Assembly: GCA_030549335.1 (NCBI GenBank)
Contig: CM060195.1
Location: 13,917,501 to 13,981,500 of the forward strand
Reading direction: 5' to 3'
DNA: 64,000 nucleotides
Source of the DNA: Pontederia crassipes
Lineage: Eukaryota > Streptophyta > Magnoliopsida > Commelinales > Pontederiaceae
Position numbers and translations under genes: made by a program. A model generated the notes under the pieces. It did not search any database and had not been told where the DNA came from. It saw nothing but the letters and a program-made list of their open reading frames with translations. This document shows positions 47,893 through 58,751 of the stretch, piece after piece (within the stretch, counting starts at the first letter, position 1; every line of letters begins with the position of its first letter).

Positions 47893-49186
47893 TTAAAAAT
47901 TCTCAACTCCATCGGCCACATCAATTGTCTCATTCACTCTATCTTCTTGATAGTAATCATCCATGGGCACATCGTTGTGTATGGATGATGTTTCGTTGTC
48001 ATCTACCATTGTTTCTGCTAAGAATAGTATACTTCTCACCTTGCATGACGCCCACCATTCATCCTTGGTTCTTTTCGATGGATACTTAGTGTAGTACACT
48101 TGTTGCGCTTGTTCCGCCAATACGAATGGATCGTATGACTGAAGTCTCGACCGAGGGTTAATATCTACCAATTTAAACTTTTGATCAATCCGAACTCCTT
48201 TCTCTGGATCGAACTAACGACATTTTAGCATCACAACTTTGTTAGATTTTCCCAAATAAGAAAATTCTATGGTCTTCTATAACACCATAGTAATTAAAGT
48301 CATTGTCCCCGTACATGCTTCCTAGAACACATATGCCGCTATTAATAGTTGAACATTGTCGGCTATATTCTTCTGCATGGAACCGATATCTGTTGAGTAT
48401 GATGCCGCAGTAGCTAAGAACTTGTTTCTTCAGGCCACATTTTTTTCGAACTTTGGGAATTCTTTTTCGGGGCTCACCACAAATAGAACAACTCATAAGT
48501 GAGTTGTTTTCCTTGTAGTACAACATACAATGATTGCGACATGCATCAATCTTCTGATATTTCAACCCTAAATCTCTTATCAATCGTTTGCACTTGTAAA
48601 AATGTCCCGATAATTTTTATGAAGCTAGAAGCATACTCTTAATAATGGCAAGCATCCGGTCAAAACAACTTTCGCTCATATTAAATTCTGATTCAAGTTC
48701 ATTAGTTGTGCCGCTGCAAAAAGTGCAATTTGCTTTACGCACCCATAAAGGTTCATCTGCTTCTTTGAGAAGATTATAAAACTTAGAAGCCGAAGGATAC
48801 GAGTCTTCTTCAATCAATGTTTCGCCAATATTTTCTCCTAACATTGCATTTTGTATCATGTCCTTATATGGGTTGCTCGAGTCGCTGACAATGGTATCTA
48901 CATTAGTTGTTTCTTTAGCCTATCTTTCTTCGCCATGAAAGAATCAATTGGTGTATGTCAGTAAGAAACCGTTGTAATATAAATCCTTCTGCACATCATA
49001 TCTTACTTTCCACTGATAACATTTGCACTTCCGACATGGACATAAGATTTTGCCATATGAAGAAGCAATACCTTCATTTTCATATGCCACATTAATGAAT
49101 TCATCAACACCATCCTTATATTCTTTAGTTATAATGCCATGTTTATCCTTCCAACGATGAATCCAACTACGATATGGCTTTATCAT
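47893..49186 (-). pseudogene. CACTA transposase (TNP2-like) with internal deletion
   Basis: ATG at 49186 opens the transposase-associated domain: YRSWIHRWKDKHGIITKEYK, GVDEFINVAY, ILCPCRKCKC. A TGA replaces Trp after LLTYTN. The frame 48617-48859 (EFNMSESCFDRMLAIIKSML) continues TNP2. The frame 48242-48583 begins with TNP2 sequence (DLGLKYQKIDACRNHCMLYY, CSICGEPR) but jumps to the C-terminal DUF4216-type region (GICVLGSMYGDNDFNYYGVI). The frame 47893-48171 completes that (LQSYDPFVLAEQAQQVYYTK). The catalytic core between them is deleted, so the protein cannot be an active transposase. Confidence 0.82.
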
Positions 49187-49439
49187 TTTTGTAACGGACA
49201 ATATTAAGCCATATGTCAATAAATTCGTGTACTTGAAACATGTGATTTTGAAATTACGAAGTCCAAAATCACATATTTCAAGTACTTCTTCGTCGAATCA
49301 TAATCTCATTTTATTACCAACAATGTGGAAGGGTACATCCTTAGTAAAATTTATGAGAACATGACCAAAAAGAGGTTCTAGAATTATGAAAAAAAATTAT
49401 CTACACTAATAATTTATCAAAAAGAGGTTCTAGTAAGTA

Positions 49440-49672
49440 AGTTAACCTGCACATGTAATTTACTAATAACTTACTTAACATCACTACTTTAAAGTAATTA
49501 AGTAGTATTTAACTTAACATGCATTAGTAACTAACTTAACAACAATAGTTTCAAGTAATTAAGTAGTATTTAACTTAACATGCATTAGTAATTAACATAA
49601 GATGTATTAGTAATCAACTTAAGATGCATTACTAATTAACTTAACATGGTTTAGTAACTAACTTAACATGGC
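49440..49672 (+). repeat. Imperfect tandem repeat, ACTTAACATGCATTAGTAA-type
   Basis: Roughly ten variants of a 20-27 bp unit (TTAGTAAYTAACTTAACATG) are arranged head to tail between the TNP2 start and the GGA-rich block, inside the CACTA element. Confidence 0.75.
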
Positions 49673-49689
49673 TCGTACCTTCTTAACCG

Positions 49690-50290
49690 GTGAAGGATGG
49701 CGACGGGCTGCGGGCAGCGGTGGAGGAAGGCGGCGGGCCACGACCGACACCGGACATAGGTTCGACGGGCGGAGGAAACGGAGGGAGGAGGAGGAGCTGG
49801 AGGGTGGCGGAGGAGGCGGAGGAGGAGGCGGAAGGCGGTGGAGGCAGAGGAGGCAAAGGGCGGCGGAGGAGGCGGAGGGCAGCGAAGGAGACGGAGGTCA
49901 GCGTGGTGGAGGAGGGCACAATGGAGGAGGCGGCAGCGGCGTGGGGCACGGTGGAGGAGGCGGAGGCAGAGGCGGCGGTGGGGCACGGTGGAGGAGGCGG
50001 AGGCAGAGGTGGAGGAGCGTGGTGGAGGGGCACGGTGGAGGAGGCGGAGGCGGCGGAGGAGGCTGAAGGCGAAGGAGGCGGAGGGCGGCGGAGGAGGCAG
50101 AGGCGAATGGCGGTAGAGGAGGCGATGGAGGTCGGCACAATGAGGCAGAGGAGGCGGAGGCGGAGGGCGGCGGAGGCAGAGGAGTTGATCATCAACGTCG
50201 GGCGTCAAACGACGGGCGGAGGAAGCGGAGGGCGTCAGACGTCAAACGATGGGCAGAGGAAGGGGAGGGCGTCGGACGTCGGGCGTCGGA
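49690..50290 (+). repeat. Purine-rich GGA/GGC repeat block
   Basis: About 600 bp of GAGGAGGCGGAGG-type trinucleotide-based sequence on the plus strand. A phrase GGCACGGTGGAGGAGGCGG recurs near 49946, 49986 and 50030. Long frames exist on both strands (Gly/Arg/Glu-rich or Pro/Ser/Ala-rich), but they reflect the repeat. It lies inside the CACTA element upstream of its transposase. Confidence 0.75.
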
Positions 50291-50389
50291 GCAGAGGGCA
50301 TCAACCGTCGGCGTCATCGACGCAGTGAAAACTGAGCGGTAATAGTAAACAATGAAAACGAAGAAGAGGGGTTATGGATTTAAGTCAAT

Positions 50390-51950
50390 TGTTTAGCGTC
50401 TCAACAACTCGCAACGCTACGTCGACGTGCCATAGGCGCCAACCTGATATTGTAGCGACACTATAGCGTCGTAGTAGCGTCGACATTGACCATAGCGTAT
50501 CAATTATTAGACGTCAGCGCGACGCTATTTGTTTTTCTATTTCTAATTTTCTATCATGTATGTAATTTTATTTATGAATATAGTGTCTCATCGCATTGTG
50601 CCCCATTCCAGATGTTTTGTTCTCTTCCCACAATCTAAAAATTATGGAATGCATATATAATTATTCATGTATGTATGTAAAATTATAAGTCTATATGTAT
50701 ATGTGTCTATAACAAATTGTGTGTGTATATATATATGTAATATATGCGTATTTATATGTCTACGTGTGAGAGATTAAGTCACAACAATATGTTTATCTAT
50801 ATGTATTATAAGTATATACGTGTATGTATATGTCTATACATGTGCGAGACATATATAGATAATGTCTATATGTATACGTATTCCAAGTGTATATATGTAT
50901 GTATATGTTTATATGTGTGAGATTAAGTGATAATAATATGTATATGTGTACTTATTATATATAAGTATAAGTATATATGCGTATTTATATGTCTATGTAT
51001 ACCCGATTAAGAGAGTGTGATAAGAAGTCGGCCACTTCGGTGCAATACAGACGCTATTGAGTCGCTAAAGCGCTTTAGCAACCCAATAGCGTCGAAGTAG
51101 CGTCTAAGGCGTATTAGCATCTCAAAAAGGCGATGCTAGAGAGATGGCAATAGTGTCTCCCTAGCGTCGACCACGTTGCGGCTCTAGGGTGGCGTTAGGT
51201 AGACGCTATTGCGCCTCCACAGAGACGCTATAATGGTATAATTTGTAGCAAATCACGTCTCTTAATTCAACCATCATAATTTCATGATTAATATAAAAAT
51301 AATATATGTATAATTAAGATATGATATATATTGTATGGATAAATAACATATAAAATATAGGTAACAAATTATATATTTAGGAACACTCCTATGATGTAGA
51401 AATACATATATATGTAATCATGTAGTACATATATATAATATAGGTAATCATGTAGGAATACATATATATGTTGAAGATACATATATAATATTTAATTCAT
51501 TTATTGATTAACGTATAGTATAGATAATATATAGGGTTGCGTCAAAATATAAAACATATAGCGGTGTAAATATAGGTAGCCTATGTATATAGTTATCTAT
51601 TTCCAATAAATCATATAGGCATCTACATAGAGTCATTTCATATATGACGCCATCTACCATCTCCATAGCGTCGCATGTCCTGTGACGTGAGGTTCGCGTC
51701 GAGCGCTTTTGACGCGAGAACTGCGCTAGGTTCTCCCACGCACTTTCACCTCATGGCACGCAATAATAACGTCTACTTGACGTCTATATAGCGCCTATTT
51801 ACTGAAATGCTAAGAACACACTAATGAGACGCTATTGAGAGGCTAGTAGCATCTCTTAATTTGGACTCAACGGAGACGCCATGACAGCGCTAGTGACGTC
51901 GATATAGCGTCATCATATTTGGAGACGCTATTGGTCGTCGCTAATCGCCA
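50390..51950. repeat. CACTA subterminal repeat region (GACGCTA/TAGCGTC words)
   Basis: The 7-base word TAGCGTC and its complement GACGCTA, with variants, recur in both orientations, densest at 50390-50530, 51040-51240 and 51650-51930. This is the usual binding-site architecture at the end of En/Spm-like elements. Between 50640 and 51000 there is a TATATGT-rich minisatellite with a GTGTGAGATTAAGT-like phrase repeated. Confidence 0.75.
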
Positions 51951-51964
51951 ATTTTTTTGTAGTG
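51945..51964 (-). repeat. CACTA terminal inverted repeat
   Basis: The minus strand reads CACTACAAAAAAATTGGCGA, ending at 51964. The next three plus-strand bases are TAC, the candidate 3-bp target duplication; the partner copy at the left end is lost. Confidence 0.85.
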
Positions 51965-53000
51965 TACTTGAGTGTATCACCAAGTATGTTAAGTCGACCC
52001 TAAAGATGTGATGAATAGTTTATTAAGTCTTTGTCATATGAGTCTTTAAGGACTGAATAAGTCTGGAGATTGCCCTTAGACTCTTGACTATATTTTGAGG
52101 TAATAGGTTGGTGTTGCTACTTTAGCGAGGCACTCAAAGTCTAAAATTGTATGCGACCCATGAAACCACGTCTAGGAAAATAGTTGACTCAAAGCCAAGA
52201 AATGTGAGGGCGAGAGAAAAATTCATTGGTGTTGCATAAATATTATATGTTGTTGGCCAGCTATGAAATATACATATAAAATTGAATAACTACGGAGTTA
52301 GACGTGAGTCGCCTAAGCTGTGAAAGCAAGGTGTCTCTAGGGCAAAGTGAGTAACACGATTGCTTGAGCGACTATATGACAATATAGTTCTAGCTCGAAT
52401 ATTGATTGAACGACTATAAATTCCTAACAAGATATAATATTGACTCTCAAGTTGATTGAGCACTATGTATCCCTAAAAGGTCATAGTATATATTCTTAAG
52501 CGGTTGTTATGGTCACAATTTTCTCATATTATGTTGTGAATGTGCTCATTGGTCGCACAATCCATTTATTATACACATATATTCGCAAACGTGACAAATA
52601 GCTCATTATGTACGAGTGAAAGATTGTTGAATGTGTGCCCTTAATGGGCAATGGCAAAACAACTACTATGATGCAGTTTGGTCGCAAACTCGCCCCACAC
52701 ATACACACACGTATGCAATTATGTGAACTACATAATAAGTAGTTACAACAGGACTCTGTAAAAATAGAGTTAAAAGTTTTTGCACGGCTGTGTTATTGTG
52801 TTTGTGCTATATGTATGTTGTTGTGAGTTCTGCCGAAGTCTATGTCGTATTTGGATTGTGAACATTGTCTCGGCATTCCGTACGTAATCATCGTCCCGCT
52901 CTCGTCACAAGAAAAAGAATCATGAATAATGTCGTTGTAAAGGTTGGTTTTCTAATAAGACCTTCAGATCTAATATTGCATTAGATGAATTTTCAATAAT
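51965..53000 (+). mobile_element. 3' tail and LTR remnant of a copia of the first family
   Basis: 51965-52620 aligns with the non-coding tail at 8650-9276 (shared order of ATCACCAAGTATG, AGATGTGATGAAT, CTCTTGACTAT, GGCACTCAAAG). A purine stretch (GAGTGAAAGAT) then precedes TGTTGAATGTGTGCCC at 52625, an LTR start like 9277 and 21786. The LTR right end is not clear (about 52990). The CACTA element inserted in this tail. Confidence 0.65.
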
Positions 53001-54480
53001 GTTAGATGTTCAAGTTCTTTAGAATATTTGTTTTTGTAGTCTCATATAAACTCTCAACAAAAAATAAGTTGGCCTAATTAACTTTCAAAATTGGATGCAT
53101 CCATCTCATTAAGTCAGATGGCGCAGCATATATAGGGTGGAAGAAACTTTAGACATCATGAGTCGGTCGATTAAATAATGAATTCTGGCCCGCAAATTAA
53201 GGAATCATTATTCGTTCATGTTTAAATATTGTCATCTTCATTATCACCATTTGGACTCGAGTATGAATGCAACCTGTGGACGGTGGTTGATGTAGTGTAT
53301 ATGTACATTTACATTGACTTGCATGCACATGCATCCATTGACTCATTGATGCAATTAGTGTTTGTTTGCAGGGTTTCACTTCGATATTGTATTTTCGTTG
53401 TTTTTGACAAATTCATAAACAAAAAGGCTTTTCTTTCATAGAGAAATTTATTGGAAAAAGTATTTTCAATTTCGGAAGTGAGGGGAAATATTTTCTCCCT
53501 CACACACTCTCCTATCCTATATGTTATCCATAAAAAAATATTTAGGTATCAATTTTTTAGCTTAACTTTTTAGTATGAAAGTGAATAACCCCAATTTCTC
53601 ATAATAATAAAACAGATATTTATATTCCAACGTATGCACCCCTTCTTTTGCTCCATGTTATTGAGTTTTCACTATTGATTCTGATATTTCTAGGATTGCT
53701 AATATTTAATTGATAATATTAATAAATGGAACAAAAAATATAAGTACATAAACTTCTTGGGTTCAAACAAGTCGATCACCAACCAGAGTTACTAATTGGC
53801 TTCTGAATGAGCACAACTACAAATTGCAGTTCCCACATGCATCTACGATCGAGTTATATTATAACTAAGGTATTATTGCCATCCAAACTATAATATGTGA
53901 CCCATGTGCTAGTGAAGTTAAATATTACACATACATATGAGCTCTAGCGTAAATGATGGAGTACATGCATGGAATTGTTTAACTACGAGATAACACATAC
54001 ATATGATTTGGTTGACTTGATTAATTTGTTATAGGGCTTATGCTTTGATTCTATCAGCTGGCCTGCACAGTGGTAATCGTAAATTACGCGCCCTACTCAA
54101 CCCCAACAACTACGTACCAAATTCGTACATGATTTTGACCGGCGCGATGTGTAGACGCATAAAGAAATATACAGAGGAAGGTTACGTACCAACTTCACTA
54201 CGACAACATTACGCATCCGTATATTATTAATCTCCCTGGCAAAGATTATTAAATGATATATTACAATGTTTTAGAAATACATTTCATACATTTTATGACT
54301 TGTCAAGATTCTTTTGCATGCAACACGTAGCGTACAAGACTAACTGGAATTTATACATATATTGGCAATTTGCTCGGTCAAAATAGCATCAAGGATCTAG
54401 CATGTTAGATGACATGCACGGTGCATGAAGGAATTAAGCACCATGCACAGAAGCTAACTTATTCTATTAAGTATATATAT
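53001..54480. other. Upstream intergenic region of the expansin locus
   Basis: No recognisable gene. Moderately AT-rich with several short, unsupported open frames. It may hold distal promoter elements of the expansin gene. Confidence 0.45.
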
Positions 54481-54495
54481 ACTAACCATAAAATT

Positions 54496-54518
54496 AGAGA
54501 GAGAGAGAGAGAGAGAGA
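54496..54518 (+). repeat. (AG)n microsatellite upstream of expansin TATA box
   Basis: About eleven uninterrupted AG units lie roughly 70 bp upstream of the TATA box; GA/CT repeats are common near plant promoters. Confidence 0.9.
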
Positions 54519-54587
54519 AGCATTGAAGTTGATTCCAGGCTGCGGGTGGTAGTTGAAGCAGTTGACGTTTGAACTGAGAGTTAGCGG

Positions 54588-54595
54588 TATAAATA
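54588..54595 (+). promoter_or_regulatory. TATA box of expansin first exon 1a
   Basis: TATAAATA in context CGGTATAAATATAGGG, about 146 bp upstream of the exon 1a ATG. It is a strong core-promoter match with sensible spacing for a transcription start near 54620. Confidence 0.65.
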
Positions 54596-54733
54596 TAGGG
54601 AAGTGATGGGGTTGGGTCCGGAAGGAAGAAGCATTTGGAGGTCTTGGCACTTGAAGAGGCTTGCCTCCATTTGCTTGCACATGCATTAATCTTAAAAATT
54701 TTCATTAAGCGATCGAGAGGGCCGGGGGATCAG

Positions 54734-54905
54734 ATGGCTGCTTCTGCCGGAGCTGGGAGCAATGCTATGCCTATGCAGATCATGATCATATGCACAGCAC
54801 TAATCTTATTAGCTTCCGGTTCCGCATTCACGGGTTCTCAGGCGAGTGGATGGACCCCTGCAACTGCAACTTTCTACGGAGGAAGCGATGCTTCTGGAAC
54901 CATGG
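54734..54905 (+). CDS. Alpha-expansin first exon 1a (alternative exon or relic of duplicated gene)
   Basis: ATG at 54734 opens a 57-codon block: a hydrophobic signal sequence (IMIICTALILLASGSAF), then SGWTPATATFYGGSDASGTM, the start of the expansin six-stranded barrel domain. It ends ATGG before GTGGGT, a splice donor in phase 1, exactly the phase of exon 1b (56460-56616). No exons 2-3 lie between here and 56460. Exon 1a could therefore splice onto the acceptor at 56902 as an alternative first exon, or be what remains of an upstream tandem copy that lost its other exons. It has the better promoter (TATA at 54588). The reading is clean, with no stop. Confidence 0.6.
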
Positions 54906-55461
54906 GTGGGTACTGTATATTGTATAGTATATACCTTATGCGTACCTGCATACGTAGTAGTCATCTATTCAAGTACCGGATACGGATATACAACAAATAA
55001 ATTACCTGACTCTAGTCATTTCTCAACCATCTGTATGTGTGTGTATATACATACATTGATCTTAATTGTGCTACTTTTTAATTCATTCAATATTATTAAT
55101 TCTAATATTTGTCTCATTTCGGCAAAATGGCTGATCACAGTTAACGAGACGCTGTTCCAGAGTTATATGGCCATTTATGCGTCATACGCAAGAGTTATTG
55201 TTCTTCTTTTTCTTTAATTCTGCCAGTATTTTCTTACCATGAATTCGTCTAATTATAAATAATTTAAATTTATTTTTGAATTAATGAAGAATATTGATTA
55301 TTGCCTTTGATTATGGATCAGATTTCTTTTACCTGTCAGTTTCTGCATATGTATTTACCACGTGCATATGCGTACATGCATGTTTCTTAATGCACGCACC
55401 AATTATGCACTCGAAAGAGGCCAGAATTAGGTAATTGGACATATAGATGTTCTCCGTAACA
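54906..55461. other. Intron-like or intergenic DNA after exon 1a
   Basis: AT-rich, with no expansin exon 2 or 3 homology (no GACGYGN, HFD or C-terminal Trp motifs). Open frames here run through the donor of exon 1a and are not supported. Confidence 0.5.
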
Positions 55462-56305
55462 ATGTTTTAATAACTGACCGGCCATCCGACTCGACAACGA
55501 AGTAGGTGGTGGGTGGATTGATTTGGTCGGATTCAATCGAGTTTAATTAAATTAATATTATTTATAATAATTTTGCATATATACACAAAAAGTTAATCAT
55601 AATTTATAATTTATAATAAAATATAATAAAAAATATTAATATTCATAAAACGAGTTTGGATTTTTATTATTGATATAGTACATTAATCTTTTATTTTATT
55701 CTTCAATATTATTTTATGATGATAATATTAATTTATTTTGACATATATCACTCTCATTTTTTTCTCTTTACTTTCATTTTAATTTTTTTTTATTTTTCTA
55801 TTTCATTAATTCCTCTCTCCCCATTAATCCCCATATTTATTTATTTTTTATTAAAAGATATTAAAAATTTAAATATTCATAAAAACTTTAACTTATATTA
55901 TTATTTCTATACTATATTAATTCTTTTATTTTATTCTTTGATACTAATTTGTGATGATAATAAATTAATTTAATTTGCCATACATCTCTTACTTCCTTTT
56001 ATTTTCTTCCTTATTTTCATTGTAATACTTTTCTTTTTTATTTCTATTAATTCCTCTCGCCTATTAATTTTCCACATTTATTTTCTTTTTAATTTTTACA
56101 ATTCTTAATTCAAATACTTTCTCACTTTTTTACTTTCCTTTCTAACTTTTTGTTTCCTATTTACTTTTATTTTCTATTTTTTTCACTTTAAATGTTGAAC
56201 CAGTTTTACCGATTGAACCGGTTTCAAGATTTCACGATTAATTCAGACCGGACTAGCAGCCGATTATTATTGAACCGGCCGGTCGGTCCGGTTTTAATAA
56301 CCATG
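55462..56305. mobile_element. Possible MITE-like insertion between expansin first exons
   Basis: The left edge ATGTTTTAATAACTGACCGG and the right edge, whose reverse complement is ATGGTTATTAAAACCGGACC, are imperfect inverted ends rich in ACCGGCC. The 0.84-kb interior is AT-rich and contains an internal direct duplication with a period near 235 bp (for example ATGATGATAATATTAATTTA near 55714, GTGATGATAATAAATTAATT near 55951, each followed by a CTCTC...ATTAATTCCTCTC tract). No coding. No clear target duplication. Confidence 0.45.
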
Positions 56306-56459
56306 CTCCATACACGGTCAGCATATGAGCTATTCACGCATGAGATCTTAATTGTAAAATTTTGTACTACCACACAATTGAGAGTAATCTTTGCAATAAT
56401 TACCATAAGGAACACAAATAACCAGTTCATATCGCCCCTGGATCGGAACAGCCAGAGAG

Positions 56460-57692
56460 ATGTTGATCAAGGGTGTTCACTTTCAGAATGCTTTGCCGCT
56501 GGTCGTAGCATTCTTCGCCTCCATATTCGGAGGGATGTCACTGGTTGCTGTTGCAGGTGACTGGACTCCTGCATCCGCTACCTTCTACGGAGGAGGTGAT
56601 GGTTCTCAAGGCATGGGTACGTTCTTACGTTGATCTGTAGTGATCTCTGGTTCCTAGACCAAGAGCTGTGAGTACGTGCTGTTCATGCATTGCAGCACCT
56701 TGAGGATCCAATAGATTCGGCGCGCACACAGTTACATATGTGTTACTGTTCGTTTACTCCTTCATATCGACCCATATATCTAGACATTTTGCTTCTCTAA
56801 GTTATACTTAACTATTAGTAGGAAGTCATTTCGTTCAATAGATTAACATGTAGAAAAAATAGATCCATATCTGATCAAAGAAATTGATCGTCGTCTTGTA
56901 GGAGGAGCTTGCGGATACGGGAACATGTACTCGGAAGGGTACGGCATCAACAACACTGCGCTGAGTACTGCGCTCTTCAACGACGGCGCCGCCTGCGGGA
57001 TGTGTTTCCAAATCGTGTGCGATTCCACCAAGTCAAAGTGGTGCAAGAACACCCGTTACATCACGGTCACGGCCACCAACTTTTGCCCTCCCAACTACAA
57101 CCTGCCCAGTGATAAAGGCGGCTGGTGCAACCCGCCGAGGAAGCACTTCGACATGTCTCAGCCAGCGTGGGAGTCCATCGCCGTCTACCAAGGAGGAATA
57201 GTGCCCGTCTACTACAGAAGGTAATCTATACCTCTATATATTATATATGCATCTATCTGCGCGTGTGATGTTGATGTGTTAACAATACGCAAGATCGATC
57301 TGCGTGCGTTCAAGCAGTTTTCCTTTATACAATCAATCTAACCAGCAGATCTCGATCGCATTTTTTTGTTTGACCTCCGATGCAGGGTTAGATGCCACAG
57401 GAGTGGAGGCTTGCGGTTCACCATCAACGGCAATAACTATTTCATGCTGGTCCTCGTAAGCAACGTCGGGGGCAGCGGCGTCATCACCCGCGTCTGGGTC
57501 AGTGGGAGGAACACGAACTGGATGGTCATGGGCAGGAACTGGGGCATGAACTGGGATTGCAACACCAACCTCAGGGGCCAGAGCCTTTCCTTCCGAGTCC
57601 AGACCGACGACGGCCGCATCCGGACCGCCTACAGCATAACGCCTTCCTCCTGGAGCTTCGGCAGCACTTATAGTACCGCCATCCAGTTCTAA
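56460..57692 (+). CDS. Alpha-expansin (EXPA), three exons
   Basis: Cell-wall loosening protein acting in the apoplast on cellulose-xyloglucan contacts without hydrolysis (family knowledge). Exons 56460-56616, 56902-57220 and 57386-57692 join through GT/AG introns to a 260-residue protein, the normal EXPA length. Residues 1-32 are a signal peptide ([14 protein letters not shown]). Then come [27 protein letters not shown] (54-60), cysteines 56, 84, 87, 92, 100, 114 and 128, the alpha-type GWCNPP (126-131) and HFD (134-136) of the GH45-like barrel domain. The C-terminal binding domain (about 160-260) has Trp 196, 204, 211, 215 and 248 and RNWGMNW. Alpha-type is supported by GWCNPP and TNFCPPN. 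No lesion is seen. No TATA box is obvious upstream of 56460, whereas exon 1a has one. Confidence 0.9.
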
Positions 57693-58229
57693 ATCCTGCT
57701 CTTTCTGAAACTTGTCAATGCAGTCCATTGCCATCTTCCAGGAATCTATCGAAAACCCTGCAACTGCATTCACCTAAATTTTGATATGTTGTTGATACTC
57801 GATTATGAAGCAGATCAGCAACAAGAATATTGGCTGTTCATAATATCATCCTTCTTTCCTGTTTTTGCTTTGTATGATGTTTTGTGTCACTCGTGATGTG
57901 GAAAATCAAGAAAAAAATTGGATGAAAGCCTATCTAGTAACATGGTCCCTATGGAATAAATCTTTAGTTGTCCATGGTTAATATGCTTGGAAGATCCACC
58001 GAAGAGATTTGCTTTACAAACCAATGCTCAAAGTTAAAAGTGAATGCAAAGCTATATATATATGCGTGTAAAGCAGGATTCTTTCTGTCCAAACATCAAA
58101 GAATGTGGCCAAGCAGACTCTTTTACACGCCCATGCACATACCAGAGGAAATAGTAAAATTGCTCCATAGAAATTAAATTAGAGAATGTCTAACGTTTCA
58201 ATCCGATTGGCGACAAAGAAAGGCTAAGA
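57693..58229. other. Expansin 3' region and convergent intergenic DNA
   Basis: Non-coding. It lies between the convergent expansin (+) and membrane-protein (-) genes, so it should contain both 3' UTRs. ATGGAATAAATC near 57950 could serve as a polyadenylation signal on the plus strand. Confidence 0.4.
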
Positions 58230-58751
58230 TCAAGCATGCCACCTTGAGAATCTTCCCAGATAGTGGTTCCATACGTCTTCAGCCAGGCCATCCACCTCCG
58301 AGGATGAAACATCATCTTCAGATATGCCATTGCTGCTTCCTACTTCCACCCTCCCTGCAAGCATCATCCCCTCCGAGCCGTCGTCTTGGGGAACTCCGAT
58401 GTATCCATTCGACTTGATGAGAAAACAGGTTGCCTGAATTCTGTTTCTGTATCTGCTGCAGTTTGCTTCATCATAAAGTTGGAACAATCTGAAAGCAACC
58501 TTTTCTCCTTCGCCGAGAAATAGCTCTCTTGCAGGTAATTTATCTGACAACACAAAGATGAAAATTACTGCAGTGAACACTGCAGTCGAAAGCAAAAGAG
58601 GGGCAAAGAACACGAGCATCCTCAGAACCAGAGGAGATAACAGAAGCAACACAAACAACAGAAAGGGCGACAGAGAGGTGCAGCAACGTAGAGTGTTTAT
58701 GCCTTCCAAGAGGGAGTAAAAATAGCTAACCATGGCCTGCTTTAAGGCCAT
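58230..58751 (-). CDS. Small membrane protein, function unknown (173 aa)
   Basis: ATG at 58751 to a stop at 58230-58232, single exon. The N-terminal 25 residues (MALKQAMVSYFYSLLEGINT) are followed by a long hydrophobic stretch, about 28-70 (LLFVLLLLSPLVLRMLVFFA then LLLSTAVFTAVIFIFVL), probably two membrane-spanning helices. The C-terminal half is soluble and acidic (SSNGISEDDVSSSEVDGLAE) and ends DVWNHYLGRFSRWHA. The layout resembles small uncharacterised plant transmembrane proteins, but I cannot name a family with confidence. It is convergent with the expansin gene. Codon pattern and hydrophobic layout favour a real gene. Confidence 0.65.
   Translation of the reverse strand: MALKQAMVSYFYSLLEGINTLRCCTSLSPFLLFVLLLLSPLVLRMLVFFAPLLLSTAVFTAVIFIFVLSDKLPARELFLGEGEKVAFRLFQLYDEANCSRYRNRIQATCFLIKSNGYIGVPQDDGSEGMMLAGRVEVGSSNGISEDDVSSSEVDGLAEDVWNHYLGRFSRWHA

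Larger units (their letters stand above)
46640..51964 (-). mobile_element. Defective CACTA (En/Spm-like) element
   Basis: The right end (minus-strand 5' end) reads CACTACAAAAAAATTGGCGA on the minus strand (51945-51964), a perfect plant CACTA terminus. Many GACGCTA/TAGCGTC words fill the adjacent 1.5 kb as subterminal repeats. Inside, on the minus strand, are TNP2-type transposase remains (47893-49186) and a second, multi-exon gene (46765-47646). The left terminus is missing: sequence passes into Athila LTR at about 46630. It sits in a copia tail whose left part is absent, so a deletion probably removed its left end. Confidence 0.85.

Noticed and set aside
49663-50328. Frames of 132-212 codons on both strands (Pro/Ser-rich or Gly/Arg-rich)
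   Set aside because: Trinucleotide-type GGA/GGC repeat; translation in any frame stays open. No known domain, so not annotated as coding.
54045-54230. 61-codon frame upstream of the expansin promoter
   Set aside because: No domain, no splice or promoter support, no homology to expansin.
57333-57773. 146-codon minus-strand frame over the last expansin exon
   Set aside because: Antisense shadow of exon 3 (57386-57692), low-complexity Ala/Pro/Val product, no domain.
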